Of a DNA stretch of 64,000 bases, positions 11,771 through 22,558 are shown in pieces (position 1 is the first letter of the stretch; each line of letters begins with the position of its first letter). Position numbers and translations under genes: made by a program. Origin of the DNA: Bathynomus jamesi (taxonomy: Eukaryota > Arthropoda > Malacostraca > Isopoda > Cirolanidae). The notes below the pieces were generated by a model. The model saw only the letters and a program-made list of their open reading frames with translations, did no database searches and had not been told where the DNA came from. The stretch covers positions 349,501 through 413,500 of the forward strand of contig JAJOZX010000090.1 of NCBI GenBank assembly GCA_023014485.1. The letters run 5' to 3'.

Positions 11771-12469
11771 AGACTGTGTTCTTGTGCGCGTGCGTGTATA
11801 CTAACATTAATCACAAATGCTATGGATCGTTCTATTTCACTTAGTGCCTCTATTGTAATCTTGAAGCATAAAAGGAAGGAAGGAAGGTCGGAGAGAGAGA
11901 GAGAGAGAGAGAAATAAGCTTTTTCTTTCCTTGCCTTTCTTTGTCATAAATGCTGAGACGGACGGATTCGTCCATCTCTTCTAACGACTTCATTTCTCTC
12001 TACAATGGGGCTATTAAAACCCTTCTAAACTGAATGCAATTGACTTCTGTTTCGCTCGCTTTCCACTTCTTCGTTTTCATGTATAATATTAATGAAATAA
12101 ATGTCTCCATTCCAACTCTCACATTTTACTAGTTCTTCCTAATTCCAATAACTGAAAAAATTCTTCTTCACTTTTACAGTATTATTTCGCTTAAATTATT
12201 TATTAATACTTTGTGTCAAACGTTTATCAGTTTATTAAATTACGTTTGGTGGTTTGCAAAAATGGAAGATTTATTAATATTATATAAATAGTAAAATTTT
12301 GACATAAATGAAAAACATAAGTTAGGATTTGAAAGGAATCAGCTGAATTCCAAGTATGTTTCAGGTAAATTAGGAATAGGCCACAGATGAAATCCAGACA
12401 GCATACGTGACTTTCAACACGTAAAACACCAGAACAGATCTCAACATGAACGTACTAGACACGTACTAG
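11768..12469. other. intergenic DNA, no gene recognised
   Basis: It contains a short (GA)n tract at 11890-11911 and otherwise unassigned AT-rich sequence. The left edge of the following LINE could lie anywhere before 12470. Confidence 0.4.
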
Positions 12470-13860
12470 ATTCCTAGACACTAGGAAAATACCGAGCATC
12501 TTCAAAAGAGCGAACATTGTTCCTATATATAAAGGAGGGGATAGATCTCAAGCAAAGAACTATAGACCAGTGTCTTTGACGTCCCACGTCACCAAAATAT
12601 TTGAAAGAATAGTCAGAGAAAATCTATGACTTATTGGAGACACTGGAAAGATTCAACGAAAATCAGCACGGATTTCGATCAGGAAGACCATGCCTATCAC
12701 CACTTATAGAGCACTTCAACAATATCCTAGATGCACTTGAAGGTAAAGAAAACTATGATGTCATATACACGGATTTGCTAAAGCTTTCGACAAATGCGAT
12801 CATGGTATAATAACACAAAATGAAACATATGGGAATAACAAGCAAAGTGGGAAAATGGATCTACAACTTCCTCACAGATCGTCTACAGGTCGTCAAAATT
12901 CAAAGTATAACATCATCAGAATCAGAAGTACGCAGCTCACTACCACAAGGTACAGTACTGGACCCACTCCTCTTCATTATTATGCTAACAGACATAAACA
13001 GTGGAGTAAGCAGCAACAGTACAGTATAGTAACACCCTTTGCAGACGATACAAAGATCAGCAGAAAAATCAGCAATGCAAATGAGGTGGAAGCCTTGCAG
13101 AGGGACACAAACAAAATATACAAATGGTTAGAAGACAACAACATGACATTTAATACCGAGAAATTTCAGTTCTTGAGATATGGTAGAAATGAGGAACAGA
13201 CTCCGTATTATGCTCCAGATAAACAGGAAATTCAGAGAAGCATGAAAGCGGTCGACTTGGGGGCAATAATGACCGATGATGCCAAATTCGAGATACAAAA
13301 TCAGATAGCAATAAACAAAGCAAAAAGAGTCGCGGGACAGGTACTAAGAACGTTCAGAAGGAGGGACAGGACAGTAATGATTTCTTGCTGAGAACACTGA
13401 TCATACCAAAACTTGAATGCTGCTCAGTTTTGACGTCACCATATAAAAAGGAAGAAATTAATAAACTAGAAGAAACGCAGAGACATTCACAGCAAAGATT
13501 GATGGCTGCAAAGAACTCAACTACTGAGAAAGACTACGTAGTGTTCCCAAGTTAAAGGCCCAACAAGAGACCTCTTCAACACTGAAGAAAAATAGCTTGG
13601 TTGTCAGGGGGCCAAAGCTTTTTAACCAGCTTCCAATGGACCTCAGAAACGTTACAGGGGTCAAAGTTGAAGTCTTCAAGACAAGACTAGATGCCTGGCT
13701 CTGGATGGTACCAGATGAGCCGGGTGTACCTGGCTATGTGCGGTGGAGAGCGCAAGAGAGCAACTCGCTCCTTCACGAAGCCAGGTCTACAGGCGGAACC
13801 ACCAGCTTGACCTACGTGTGAAGAGAGACCAACACACGGAACCTAAACGAGGTTAACGAG
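12470..13860 (+). pseudogene. LINE reverse transcriptase and tail (5'-truncated copy)
   Basis: Blocks in order: FKRANIVPIYKGGD, NYRPVSLTS, a motif A relic (YTDLLKLSTNAIM for the usual DFAKAFDKV), SSLPQGTVLDPLLFI and FADDTKISRKI. Next are NNMTFNTEKFQFLRYG and the C-terminal tail RGPKLFNQLPMDLRNV...YVRWRAQESNSLLH, to a stop at 13819-13821. The 3' end carries a tandem GAGGTTAAC-type tail to about 13860. Compared with 61745-62410, about 150 bp are missing near 13541, bounded by a shared GTA. Endonuclease sequence is not seen upstream, as expected for a 5'-truncated LINE copy. Confidence 0.88.
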
Positions 13861-13897
13861 GTACTGGAACACATGACTATTTTTTTTACCAATAGGG

Positions 13898-13970
13898 AAC
13901 GGAGGAGGGGCGGCAAGCTTGACCTTCGTGAAATGAGGAATCATCGCACGGAACATTTGAAAGGTAGGGT
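13898..13970 (+). repeat. LINE/SINE tail-like repeat, copy 1
   Basis: It contains GGGGCGGCAAGCTTGACCTT and then CGTGAAATGAGGAATCATCG, and ends near GAACATTTGAAAGGT. A second copy lies at 54302-54372. Its AAGCTTGACCTTCGT core also occurs in the SINE tails (44590, 48414, 50228) and resembles the tail of the LINE just upstream. Confidence 0.65.
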
Positions 13971-14745
13971 GTGAGAACACTAGTCATGCGAAACCACACC
14001 TCTGTCTCATCCAATCGCGCATTTGTAAATAGTCTAGTGCTCAAATAATACCTGAAATACCAATCAAAATAATTTAATATTGTCAAATAGGTCAAATAGG
14101 TTAGTTAAATAATAAAAAACAGTTAGGAATTTGTAAAACTCGTAGTAGGATGCATTTAAAATGTTTTTCTAAATTATCGGAACACATGACAAAGGAATTA
14201 AGAATACCTTTCCCAACGCAAAATGAAAACATGACGTCTTCATTCTGAAGGGGGAGAAGCGCGCAAGAGGACCAGAGAGTCAGTCGAAGAGTCGAGGACA
14301 GTTTGTCACAGAGCGAGGATCTCACGCAGTCAGTCAAAAGAGATGACTTTTATTTGAGCTCCCTTTCATTTGTTTTATTCTAATATCTCGACTCAGGCCG
14401 TGGGTAAATAGGGCCTACTTTCAATATGGACGTAGAACAGTAAATTCAATAAAAGTTTATAGTATAAAATGTAGAGCTAAATAGTTATTTAGCTTCCAGG
14501 GTACTTCCCAGAGTGTCAACAATAGAGTTCTACCTACGCCTAAGTAAACATTATCTAGCGTAAGTTTGATAATTTAACCTGTGGATGAAGGTAAGATTAA
14601 ATATTAAAACTTTGTTGTTTCATAATAACAGTGGAAGTCTTATTTGTCGTTTAAAATCCCTGAAAGAAACACGCTCATCGATAAGTAAGGGGAAAACTTT
14701 GAAAAGGTAAACATCCCCTTACTAAGCTACGGTTGAATCAATATA
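13971..14745. other. unassigned DNA
   Basis: No gene or mobile element was recognised. The minus-strand frame at 14101-14337 has no known motif. Confidence 0.4.
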
Positions 14746-15147
14746 CAGGGTGTCCCGTAAGTCTGGACCCATAGGGAAAAATAATAAAATTACAAAATAG
14801 TCCAAAAATTTATTACATAATCTGTTCAAAGTGTCCGCCGTTGTGTCGCACACATAGTTGAAGACGCAATCTCCACTGCGACAGCACTTTCTGAATCACA
14901 GTCGCAGAAATTTCTTGACACGCCTCCACAATGCGTGCTTTAAGGTGGAAAATGTTCTGAAGTTTGACCTCGTACACTTTGGCTTTCAAGTGGCCCCACA
15001 AATAAAACTCCAGCGGAGTAAGATCATAATAAAAAAATAATAAAAATAATAATAAAAATAATAAAAAAATATATTATAAATAAATTTTTGGACTATTTTG
15101 TAATTTTATTATTTTTCCCTATGGGTCCAGACTTACGGGACACCCTG
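14746..15147 (-). mobile_element. DD41D-type deletion derivative (402 bp)
   Basis: The terminal repeats begin CAGGGTGTCCCGTAAGTCTG and pair over about 75 bp, flanked by TA at 14744-14745 and 15148-15149. A minus-strand transposase remnant (15001-14813 plus a few upstream codons) reads DLTPLEFYLWGHLKAKVYEV and continues to HNGGHFEQIM. The position of the third catalytic Asp is Glu here. An A-rich AAT/AAAAT tract (about 15024-15075) sits between remnant and right end. It could be mobilised only by another element's transposase. Confidence 0.9.
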
Positions 15148-15534
15148 TACAACGAAAAACAAAGTATTCACGTTACCATCTATTGTCCACGGGAGCATAA
15201 ATTGTAACATTCTGTTTGTATGAAATCATGTTAAAGGACCATGTTACCCATGTTTTGGGTGACAAAATTATATTTGTGTAACATTCTGGCGGCAAACTAA
15301 ATTTCGGTACGAAATTCAACGTTATAAAAATTATCAAGTTTTTCGTTCATTCATGATGAATCTCATTTCTCATATTACGTTATCACTCACCCACGAACGG
15401 GAAAATGGACGATTCAGAAACATTCGGGGTCAACCGGGGGAAGGAACCTTAACCTGGACCTTACACGTAGAATATTTCTCCTTCCATTTCCATATACAAA
15501 GAAAATTACAGCTCCACTACAATATATATATATG

Positions 15535-15695
15535 ATGAAAAGAACCACGAAAGAAAGGAAACACAGAATGGTGCTCAAGCGCTTTCGTCTAATGACATCC
15601 TCAGGAACATTAGACAAAAGCGCTTGAGCACCATTCTGTTTCCTTTCCTTCGTGGTTCTTTTCATGATAAATATTTTTCACGTGTTACTTTCGTG

Positions 15696-15715
<20 letters not shown>
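15535..15715. repeat. palindrome with hammerhead-like core, PLE/retrozyme-type end
   Basis: Arms at about 15536-15597 and 15608-15665 are near-perfect inverted copies containing GCTCAAGCGCTTT and the complement of CCTTTCCTTCGTGGTTCTTT. The right arm runs on through CACGTGTTACTTTCGTGAAATT-like sequence into a (TA)n tract (15702-15727). Two other palindromes share these outer sequences (24045-24245 and 35862-35955), so all three look like ends of one element family. Confidence 0.8.
15573..15608 (-). ncRNA. hammerhead-ribozyme-like motif
   Basis: Reading the minus strand: helix I left side GUUC, core CUGAGGA, U, helix II GUC-AUUA-GAC, core GAAA, loopless helix III GCGC closing with U, cleavage triplet CUU, then GAGC pairing with GUUC. 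The core and both outer helices agree with a hammerhead. The extra U between A9 and helix II departs from the classic consensus. Hammerheads with minimal helix III are known in Penelope-like elements and retrozymes. Self-cleavage is inference. Confidence 0.55.
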
Positions 15716-15727
<12 letters not shown>

Positions 15728-15863
15728 ACACTCAGCGGTCTGTCCCGTGCCATGAGAAACTAAGTTTAATAATAAACAACAAAAAAGATTGTAAGTAAAC
15801 ATTACTTCAGCATTAATTCTTTCGACAAACTTATATTTTGAAAGTAAAATAAAATAATAGAAA

Positions 15864-18370
15864 GTGGCATCGACCTCAACAACCTCGGAGTCCCCTGGGG
15901 AGGGGACCATAAATGTCCCCACTTCTGGCTCCCCCGATACTGGTACCGGGAACGCAGACCCGGGGAGCAGGGTTGGTTCTGCTACTGCTCATTCGAGATG
16001 TTCTGGGCCTCTGCCTGATTCATTTTTCATAAACATCGGGAACATTCTTGGCCTTTCCTTATATTTTATGTCTGTTGAACAAAACCTTTTCTCTAAACCT
16101 CACCTTCTCTTCCTCACTGAAACTCAAGTGTCTGGGATGACTGGCAGCAACCCCTTTTCTGAACCCGCTACTTTCTTTGTACTCAATTTCATTCCGAATG
16201 TGCATATTGTGTATTTGTACGCAACGACATAACTTGCTTTCGTATTCCCGAACTTGAATCCTCTGAATTCTACACCCACTGGTAACGGCTTACATGCCAA
16301 TTTCAAACTAAATACATCTGCGCTGTCTGCCTTTCTCCTAATTCTACTGACTATCCAAAACTCTGACTACCTCACTTCCGAAGTAGAATATATGCTATCC
16401 CACTTTCCTTTTACTGAAATTTCCATTTTAGGCGATTCCAATGTTCATAACCACCTTTCGTTTTCCTCCCATTTCAATGACCTTCCTGGTGAACTAACTT
16501 ACAACTTCTCTGTCCTAAATGACCTAGAACAGATTGTACAGCACCCTCCTCGTATCCCCGATCGCCTTGGAGATAGGTCCAACATTCTGGATTTATTTCT
16601 TACCTCTCATCCTTCTTCTTACTCTGCGAAACGTTTTTCTCCGTTGGGCTCCTCCGACCACAATCTTATATCTGTTTCCTGTCCTATCGCTCCAGTTCGG
16701 CCTTTAGATCCTCCCAAGAGGGGGTGCCTTTGGCACTTTTGCGCCGGTGATTGGAAGGCCCTTAGACAGTACTTCTCTGATTTTCCATGGAATGATTACT
16801 GCTTCTGTGGCCGGGGCCCTTCCGGGTGCGCTGAACGCATCATGGAATTCATACTCTCGGGCATGGAGGCGTGCATTCCATATTCTATTCCTACTACTAA
16901 TGCAAAAATCCTTGGTTTGACGTCGTTTGTTCTAATGCTATCCACAAGAGAGAAGAAGTTTTCAGAAGGTACCGCCGCTATCCTACTCCTGATTCTAACT
17001 TAGCTTATATTTCTGCCCGCAATCGTCCAAAATCTATTCTTCGACTCGCCAAAAGTTCCTTCATCAGACAAAAATGTGAAAACCTATCTAATTCTAATTC
17101 TTCTCGCTCTTTCTGGCATCTAACCAAGAACCTCTCCAACAATTTTACTTCTTATTTTCCTCCTCTTTTACATTCCAACGGCTTAGTTGCCGTCTCTTAT
17201 CCTGATAAAACTGAACTCTTTGCTCAAACTTTCGCCTCCAACTCAACCCTGGAAGATTTCGATGCTGCTCGCTTTATTCAGCCTGTCCAAAAGAAGGATG
17301 ACCACTCTCACCCCTCCAACTATCGTCCAATTGCTTTGATTTCTTGCATTTCCAAAGTTTTTTAATCTATCCTTAACAGGAAGATTCTTAAACACCTCTC
17401 TTCTCACATTCTTCTTTCAGATCGTTCGTATGGGTTCCGCAAGGGACGCTCTACTAGCGATCTTCTTGCGTAACTCTGACTTTTGGTCATCCTCCTTTCG
17501 GGATTTCGGTAAAACTTTTGTATTGCGCTAGACATATCAAAAGCTTTTGATAGAGTCTGGTACAAATCTTTAATTTCCAAACTATCCTACTTCGGTTTCT
17601 CTACTTCTATCTGTGCCTTCATCTCTAATTTCCTTTCTGGCTGATCTATAACTGCGGTTGCAGATGTCTACTGTTTCTTCTCCTAAAGCTATTAATAGTG
17701 GTGTTCCTCAGGTCTCTGTCCTGTCACCCACTCTTTTCCTTTTATTTATCAATGATCTATTAAATCATATTTCCTGTCCTATCCACTCCTATGCCGATGA
17801 TTCCACTCTTCACTTCTTCACCCACTTCACAAAGCGTCCTTCTCAACAATCATTTCATGCTTCGCGTAGGACGGCTGTGGGACACCTGACCTCTGATCTT
17901 TCTACTATCTCTTGTGGCTATCAATGCCTCAAAAACTCGGTTCCTTCACGACTATCCCCTTCAACAATACACAACTCAATCTTTTCTTTTCTCTTAACAT
18001 TGATGGCGTTTCCTTTTCTCGTGATCTTTCCTGGAAAGACCACATATACTCTCCTTCTAAAACAGCTTGTACGAGGTTAGGCGTACTGTACCGGCTCCGC
18101 GTTCTCTTCACAGTCACTCAGTTGCTGTACAGGGGTGGTGTCCGACCCTGTATGGAATACGCTTCTCATGTGTGGGGTGGCTCAACCCACACAGCTCTAC
18201 TTGACCGGGTGGAATGAAAGGCTTTTCGTTTTATCAATTCCCCGCCTCTTACTGAATGTCTTCAATCCCCCTCTCTTCGCTGCAATGTTGCCACACTCTC
18301 TCTTTATTATCGTTATTATAATGGACGCTTTTCTTCTGAATTCTCTAACTAGAACCGCTGAAGTTGTACT
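15864..18370 (+). pseudogene. LINE ORF2 (endonuclease + reverse transcriptase), interrupted by piggyBac
   Basis: The frame from about 15864 gives a Ser/Thr/Gly-rich start and the endonuclease block HLLFLTETQVSG. After a frame change, 16254-17003 is open for 249 residues with [14 protein letters not shown] and [12 protein letters not shown]. Reverse transcriptase blocks follow across several frames: NYRPIALISCISKVF, YGFRKGRSTSDLL, ALDISKAFDRVWYKSL (motif A), SGVPQVSVLSPTLFLLFIND and IHSYADDSTLH (catalytic block intact). The C-terminus breaks off near 18370 at a piggyBac element and resumes at about 20688. Many stops show it is inactive. Confidence 0.87.
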
Positions 18371-18374
18371 AACA

Positions 18375-20683
18375 CCTTGAACTGCCACACTACAGTCATT
18401 TTGACTGTTACGTCTTATTGTATTTATTTGTTTTATTTATTCAATTTTAAATTTTTAGTTATTTTATACTTATTCATATCCATCACATCAAAAAATTGTA
18501 TTCTATTTTTTATTTTCATTTATTATTTATTTTACTTTTTATTTATGAATATCAAATCAAAACACTGGTACAGCCAATATCTAGGTATATTAAAAAGTAT
18601 ATATTTTTTCTAAATTTATTTCCATACCAAAATGAAAAATATTTCCATGCAATATATCAATTCAAAAATTTTAATTAGTTCAGGTTTGGAAAATAAACAG
18701 AAAAGAAAAAAAGTATATTTTTTATTGCGAATATATTTCACACAGGTGAAACGTTTCCTTTTAGCCGTGCATTTACTATAGAAAATTTTTTCACACACAG
18801 CACATTTGTCAGGGGTTTTGTTGTCATTACATCTATTACATCTATTGCATCTATTGCATCTACTGCAACTGGATGCAGAACTGGTTCCAGGTTGAGGTGC
18901 CTGTCGCTGTGCAGTTTTCTCATCCATGTATTCCTGTCGAAACTCTTGTGGCCAGCTTCAAGATAAAATCTCGCCTACTGATATTATCACCAGTACATTC
19001 TTGTATGAAACAAAGGAACTGTGCTTCAAAATTGTACTGGAGTAAAGTCGTGGCTACAAGTTTTGTGCAGATGGTGGAAGCGCTCTTTTTGTTCTATTCA
19101 TTGTTCCAACAAGACTATTCTTTTTTTTTCAACTCTTTAGCTAATTCCAGGGAAGTGAAAAAATTGTCTGCAGTGACATTTCTCCCTTTTTCCAAGTATG
19201 GAACTGTAAGCCTAAGCATAACACTGTCAGCCAATCTTTGATTTGGTGGGGGAGTTTCATCTTTGCCAAGGTAGGGGAAAGCATTCCAAATGTATTTTGA
19301 GTCAGAATCCACTGCCATCCAAACTTTGGTGCCAAATTTCTCCGGTTTATTTCTCATGTATTGGTCATCTACTGTAATGTTCTCACTGGGCTTGTAGCAG
19401 GCAATGCTGTTTTCAATGAACCCATTCCAAACCTCTGATACCATGGCAAATTTATTTGTTTGAAATCGGACGCTTCTTGTTCGTAAGTCAAAACGTAAAA
19501 ATCTTAGAATTTTGCGAAAGCGAATCCGTGACATTGTCTCTATAAAGAAAGGAATTCCCCATTCCTCAGACTAATAGCTCCCCAAAAAACGTTTTGGCCA
19601 CCGTATGCGCCACGAACGTATAGTAATGCAATAAACGCTTGTAATTCACACAGAGACATTTTTTAGCAATCATCATTCATTACTCTGTGCCTCAACTTCA
19701 GTACATAGTTGAATGTGGTGTAACAGTCGCTTATCAATCAACAAGTGAAACGAATTTAGAGTGTTATCTATGTTGCGTTTTGCATACTGCGTGGACCTGG
19801 AGTTTGGGCAGCTCGCCTTCCTACACCTACACCGGTATTTATGATTTCCCAAACTGTTCCATCCTTCGCAGTCTCCTGAAAGTCTTCTCCTGTTGCCGGT
19901 CCATCTGGATTCGTAGTGACTGGTACTGTTGACCCTTATGAAGCGGTTGGCATAGCAGGAGTGCCTGCATTTGTTGCAGGAGACGACACAGGTACAGTAG
20001 TTAGCATTATAGAAGGGTTAATATTGCTGCTACTTCTGCAACTACCTCTTCTGCATTTGAGGAGTTGTGGTTGTGATAGTTGTTCTTCAGTCGAGCTTTC
20101 CTCACTAATGTCTGATTCACATGTCCAGGACTCGTCCCTTTCCTGCTCGCTTACGATACCTCCATCAGAATCATCATCTGCCAAGGACCCAACTATTTGA
20201 AATGCTTGTTGAAAGCCGCTTTTTCTCCGTTGAGCATATCATTTGCTTTTTCATTCCTACAAGATGTATCATAAAATATTGTAATGGTACTAGTACAAAA
20301 TTGAACATTCATATGTTACAATTCAATTTATATAAAATTCATACCATATTTTATTTATCATATAACTTCATTTTTTACTAACATACAGTATGTTAAATTA
20401 TTTATTTTATTTTTAACATATCAAGTTTTATGGGTAACAAATTTATTTTACAAACAAAAACGTAGTGTAAAAAGCAGTCAAACTGACTGGCTTTTGACGG
20501 TTCTAGGTAGAATGTGATTATAATTTTATTAATCATGCGATTCAGCCATTCTAACTTCGTACAGGTGTTTATTACGTACATTCAGGAAAAGTCATTAACC
20601 AACAATCCTTATCTTTCAAACATGGGGAGCAATACGAATTTTAAAAAAGAAAACAGTCAAAATGACTGCGTTGGCGGTTCTAG
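18375..20683 (-). mobile_element. piggyBac-like element inserted in a LINE
   Basis: The left end (CCTTGAACTGCCACACTACA then GTCATTTTGACTG) and the complement of the right end near 20654-20683 (CTAGAACCGCCAACG then CAGTCATTTTGACTG) match as terminal repeats. LINE coding sequence resumes directly outside. A third similar end occurs at about 20470-20506, so a short derivative may be nested at the right side. The expected TTAA target copies are not clean, so the exact edges are uncertain by a few bases. Confidence 0.72.
18738..20184 (-). pseudogene. piggyBac-like transposase, fragmented
   Basis: The N-terminus (20184-19936) is acidic and Ser-rich. The domain start is recognisable around 19660-19540 as KMSLCELQAFIALLYVRGAY. 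The longest open piece (19534-19115) holds SRIRFRKILRFLRFD, NITVDDQ with the first catalytic Asp, KPEKFGTKVW, and GRNVTADNFFTSLELA with the second Asp. About a dozen residues after NITVDDQ are missing compared with the family. The region of the last catalytic Asp is not recognisable. The C-terminal Cys-rich domain (18900-18750) has a 9-bp tandem expansion giving repeated RCN triplets, then CAVCEKIFYSKC. Confidence 0.82.
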
Positions 20684-20687
20684 TTCA

Positions 20688-21005
20688 CGCAACACCAGAC
20701 ATTCAACAGATTCTCATTCCTTTTCTGTCCAACTCTCTAACGCAAGGGTTACTCGGTACTTTCAACCTTTCATCTACTCAACCGGTGAATTCTGGAGCAA
20801 CGTTCCTCAATACATCTTTTTCCCTCTCTCTGATCTCCACTCTTTCAAACGCAGTGTCCAGGCATCTCGAAAACCTTGGACCTTGATTTTGGCTCTCTTC
20901 TCCCTCTATGGGAGGGCGTTTTTGCGGGCATTCGCCCTTGGCCCCTCCTGCCTGCATAAAAAAAATTCTCTTTCCTCTGACTGGTCAGTCTTTGAAAAGA
21001 AATGA
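20688..21005 (+). pseudogene. C-terminus of the piggyBac-split LINE
   Basis: The plus frame reads HSTDSHSFSVQLSNARVTRY followed by STGEFWSNVPQYIF and LHSFKRSVQ. The same LINE tail occurs on the minus strand at 48991-48767 as SFSVQLSNARVNRYFQSFIY. It completes the protein that stops at about 18370. The 3' end with GGCATTCGCCCTTGGCCCCT recurs at 48690 and 54178. Confidence 0.85.
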
Positions 21006-21120
21006 AACATGGTACTTGACTGGTCATTTCATAATTTGCAACCCAGTTTCCTGATTAGCCGACTCACCCAACCTACCTCAACTAACCTAACTTAACTAGT
21101 CTAGCCATCTATCCATCTTC

Positions 21121-21345
21121 TCATTTTTTATGCCATCCATCCAGCTATCCAATGTTCCATCCTGTAATCTCTCTAGCCATCCATCCAGCTATCCAATGTT
21201 CCATCCTATCATCTCTCTAGCCATCCATCCAAACATAAATCCATCAAGGTATGTAGCCATCTATCCAACTACCTATCTATCTATCTATATACCTTTATCT
21301 ACCCATCCTTTCATCCACTCATTTATCTAGCTATCTATCCACTTA
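21121..21345. repeat. CCATCCATCCAGCTATC minisatellite, ending in CTAT repeats
   Basis: A unit of about 52 bp (CCATCCATCCAGCTATCCAA plus TGTTCCATCC and so on) is present about twice. It grades into CTAT-type short repeats to 21345. Confidence 0.85.
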
Positions 21346-21431
21346 GTACTCGGATAAAAACTTGGGTGAAATCATGCAGAAATACAAATAAGAAAAAATA
21401 TCTTATTTGATACTGTGTAAAACTATTATAA

Positions 21432-21432
21432 T

Positions 21433-21487
<55 letters not shown>
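21432..21487. repeat. (GA)n microsatellite
   Basis: GA dinucleotides with one interruption. Confidence 0.97.
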
Positions 21488-21489
<2 letters not shown>

Positions 21490-22099
21490 TGCAATGAAAC
21501 ACCTGCGTATCTTTATCGAAGGTAAGTATACCCGTCGGCGAAACGCTTGAGCTTATAAGAAGATGGTTTCACACCTGCTTATGAATTAAAGGCATATCTA
21601 TAAATAACCACTTTTATTCTCATTTACTTTACATTGTGTTATTCATGTACAATATTTACAATTCATGTGTATATACAATCTATATGTGCAATTTATGTGC
21701 AATATAATATTGTACTGTAGCATTTACAATATATACAATATTCCATTTTTCTGCCGATAAATTATTTAGTTTTTGGTGTATCACTCGAAAAGCAATTGCT
21801 CTGTTTTGTGATAATAGTTTCTTTTTGCTTAACGCTATGTGTTTCATTCCATTTACCTCCGAGATGTACGGCTGTGTAAATATATGATTTATATATATAT
21901 ATATATGAATATGTACAAATAAGGGGTAGCTATATATGATTATGTACAAAAATGTGCATAAATATGTAAAAATGGGGTGCGGGATGTACTAATGAAGGCT
22001 AGGTAAGGTTACGTTAAGTTAATTCGGTTAAGTTAGGTTAAATGTCGTCATCCACATTTGAAAATGTGAAAATGTGGCAACTTTCTTTGTAAGGTAGGT

Positions 22100-22143
<44 letters not shown>

Positions 22144-22558
22144 AACTGGGCCTACGTGAGGTTGAGTGTGTGCTATTCACAGATGTAGTTTGGTAATATT
22201 TTCGGTACGTCGAAATACTAAAAATTCATTTGAAAAGTCTTGAAACATTTTTATTGTAGGAAAAAAGATATCTTGGATCTGATTAGGTTAGGTGAGGTTT
22301 AGTTAGGATAGGTTAGGTTAAATTAGCGAGTACCTCACTATTTAATGACTTAACAGAAAACCTCCTTCAAGTTCTCAATTGCGCCCGAAACATTTACCAC
22401 ACCCTTCTCAGTTCGATGGCATTAATGTTAAGTTAGGTTAAATTAGGTTTGGTTATACAGAGATGTGTACGTGTGTGTCCGCCTAAGCGGATTAAAAAAG
22501 GTCAGCACTGGGTGCGTACAAAATAGGGCTCGAAATTTTTAACCGACACACGCATATA
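21488..22558. other. unassigned DNA with scattered TTAGG-like motifs and (GT)n
   Basis: No gene was recognised. A (GT)n tract lies at 22104-22142. Several short TTAGGTTA or AGGTTAGGTT strings (for example 22024-22040 and 22284-22322) resemble degenerate arthropod telomere repeats. Confidence 0.45.

Noticed and set aside
15414..15665. Minus-strand frame overlapping the palindrome
   Set aside because: Arises from the inverted repeat; no conserved motif.
21500..21560. Another hammerhead core (GGCGAAACGCTTGAGC near 21530)
   Set aside because: No CUGANGA segment or paired helix II upstream in the right position.
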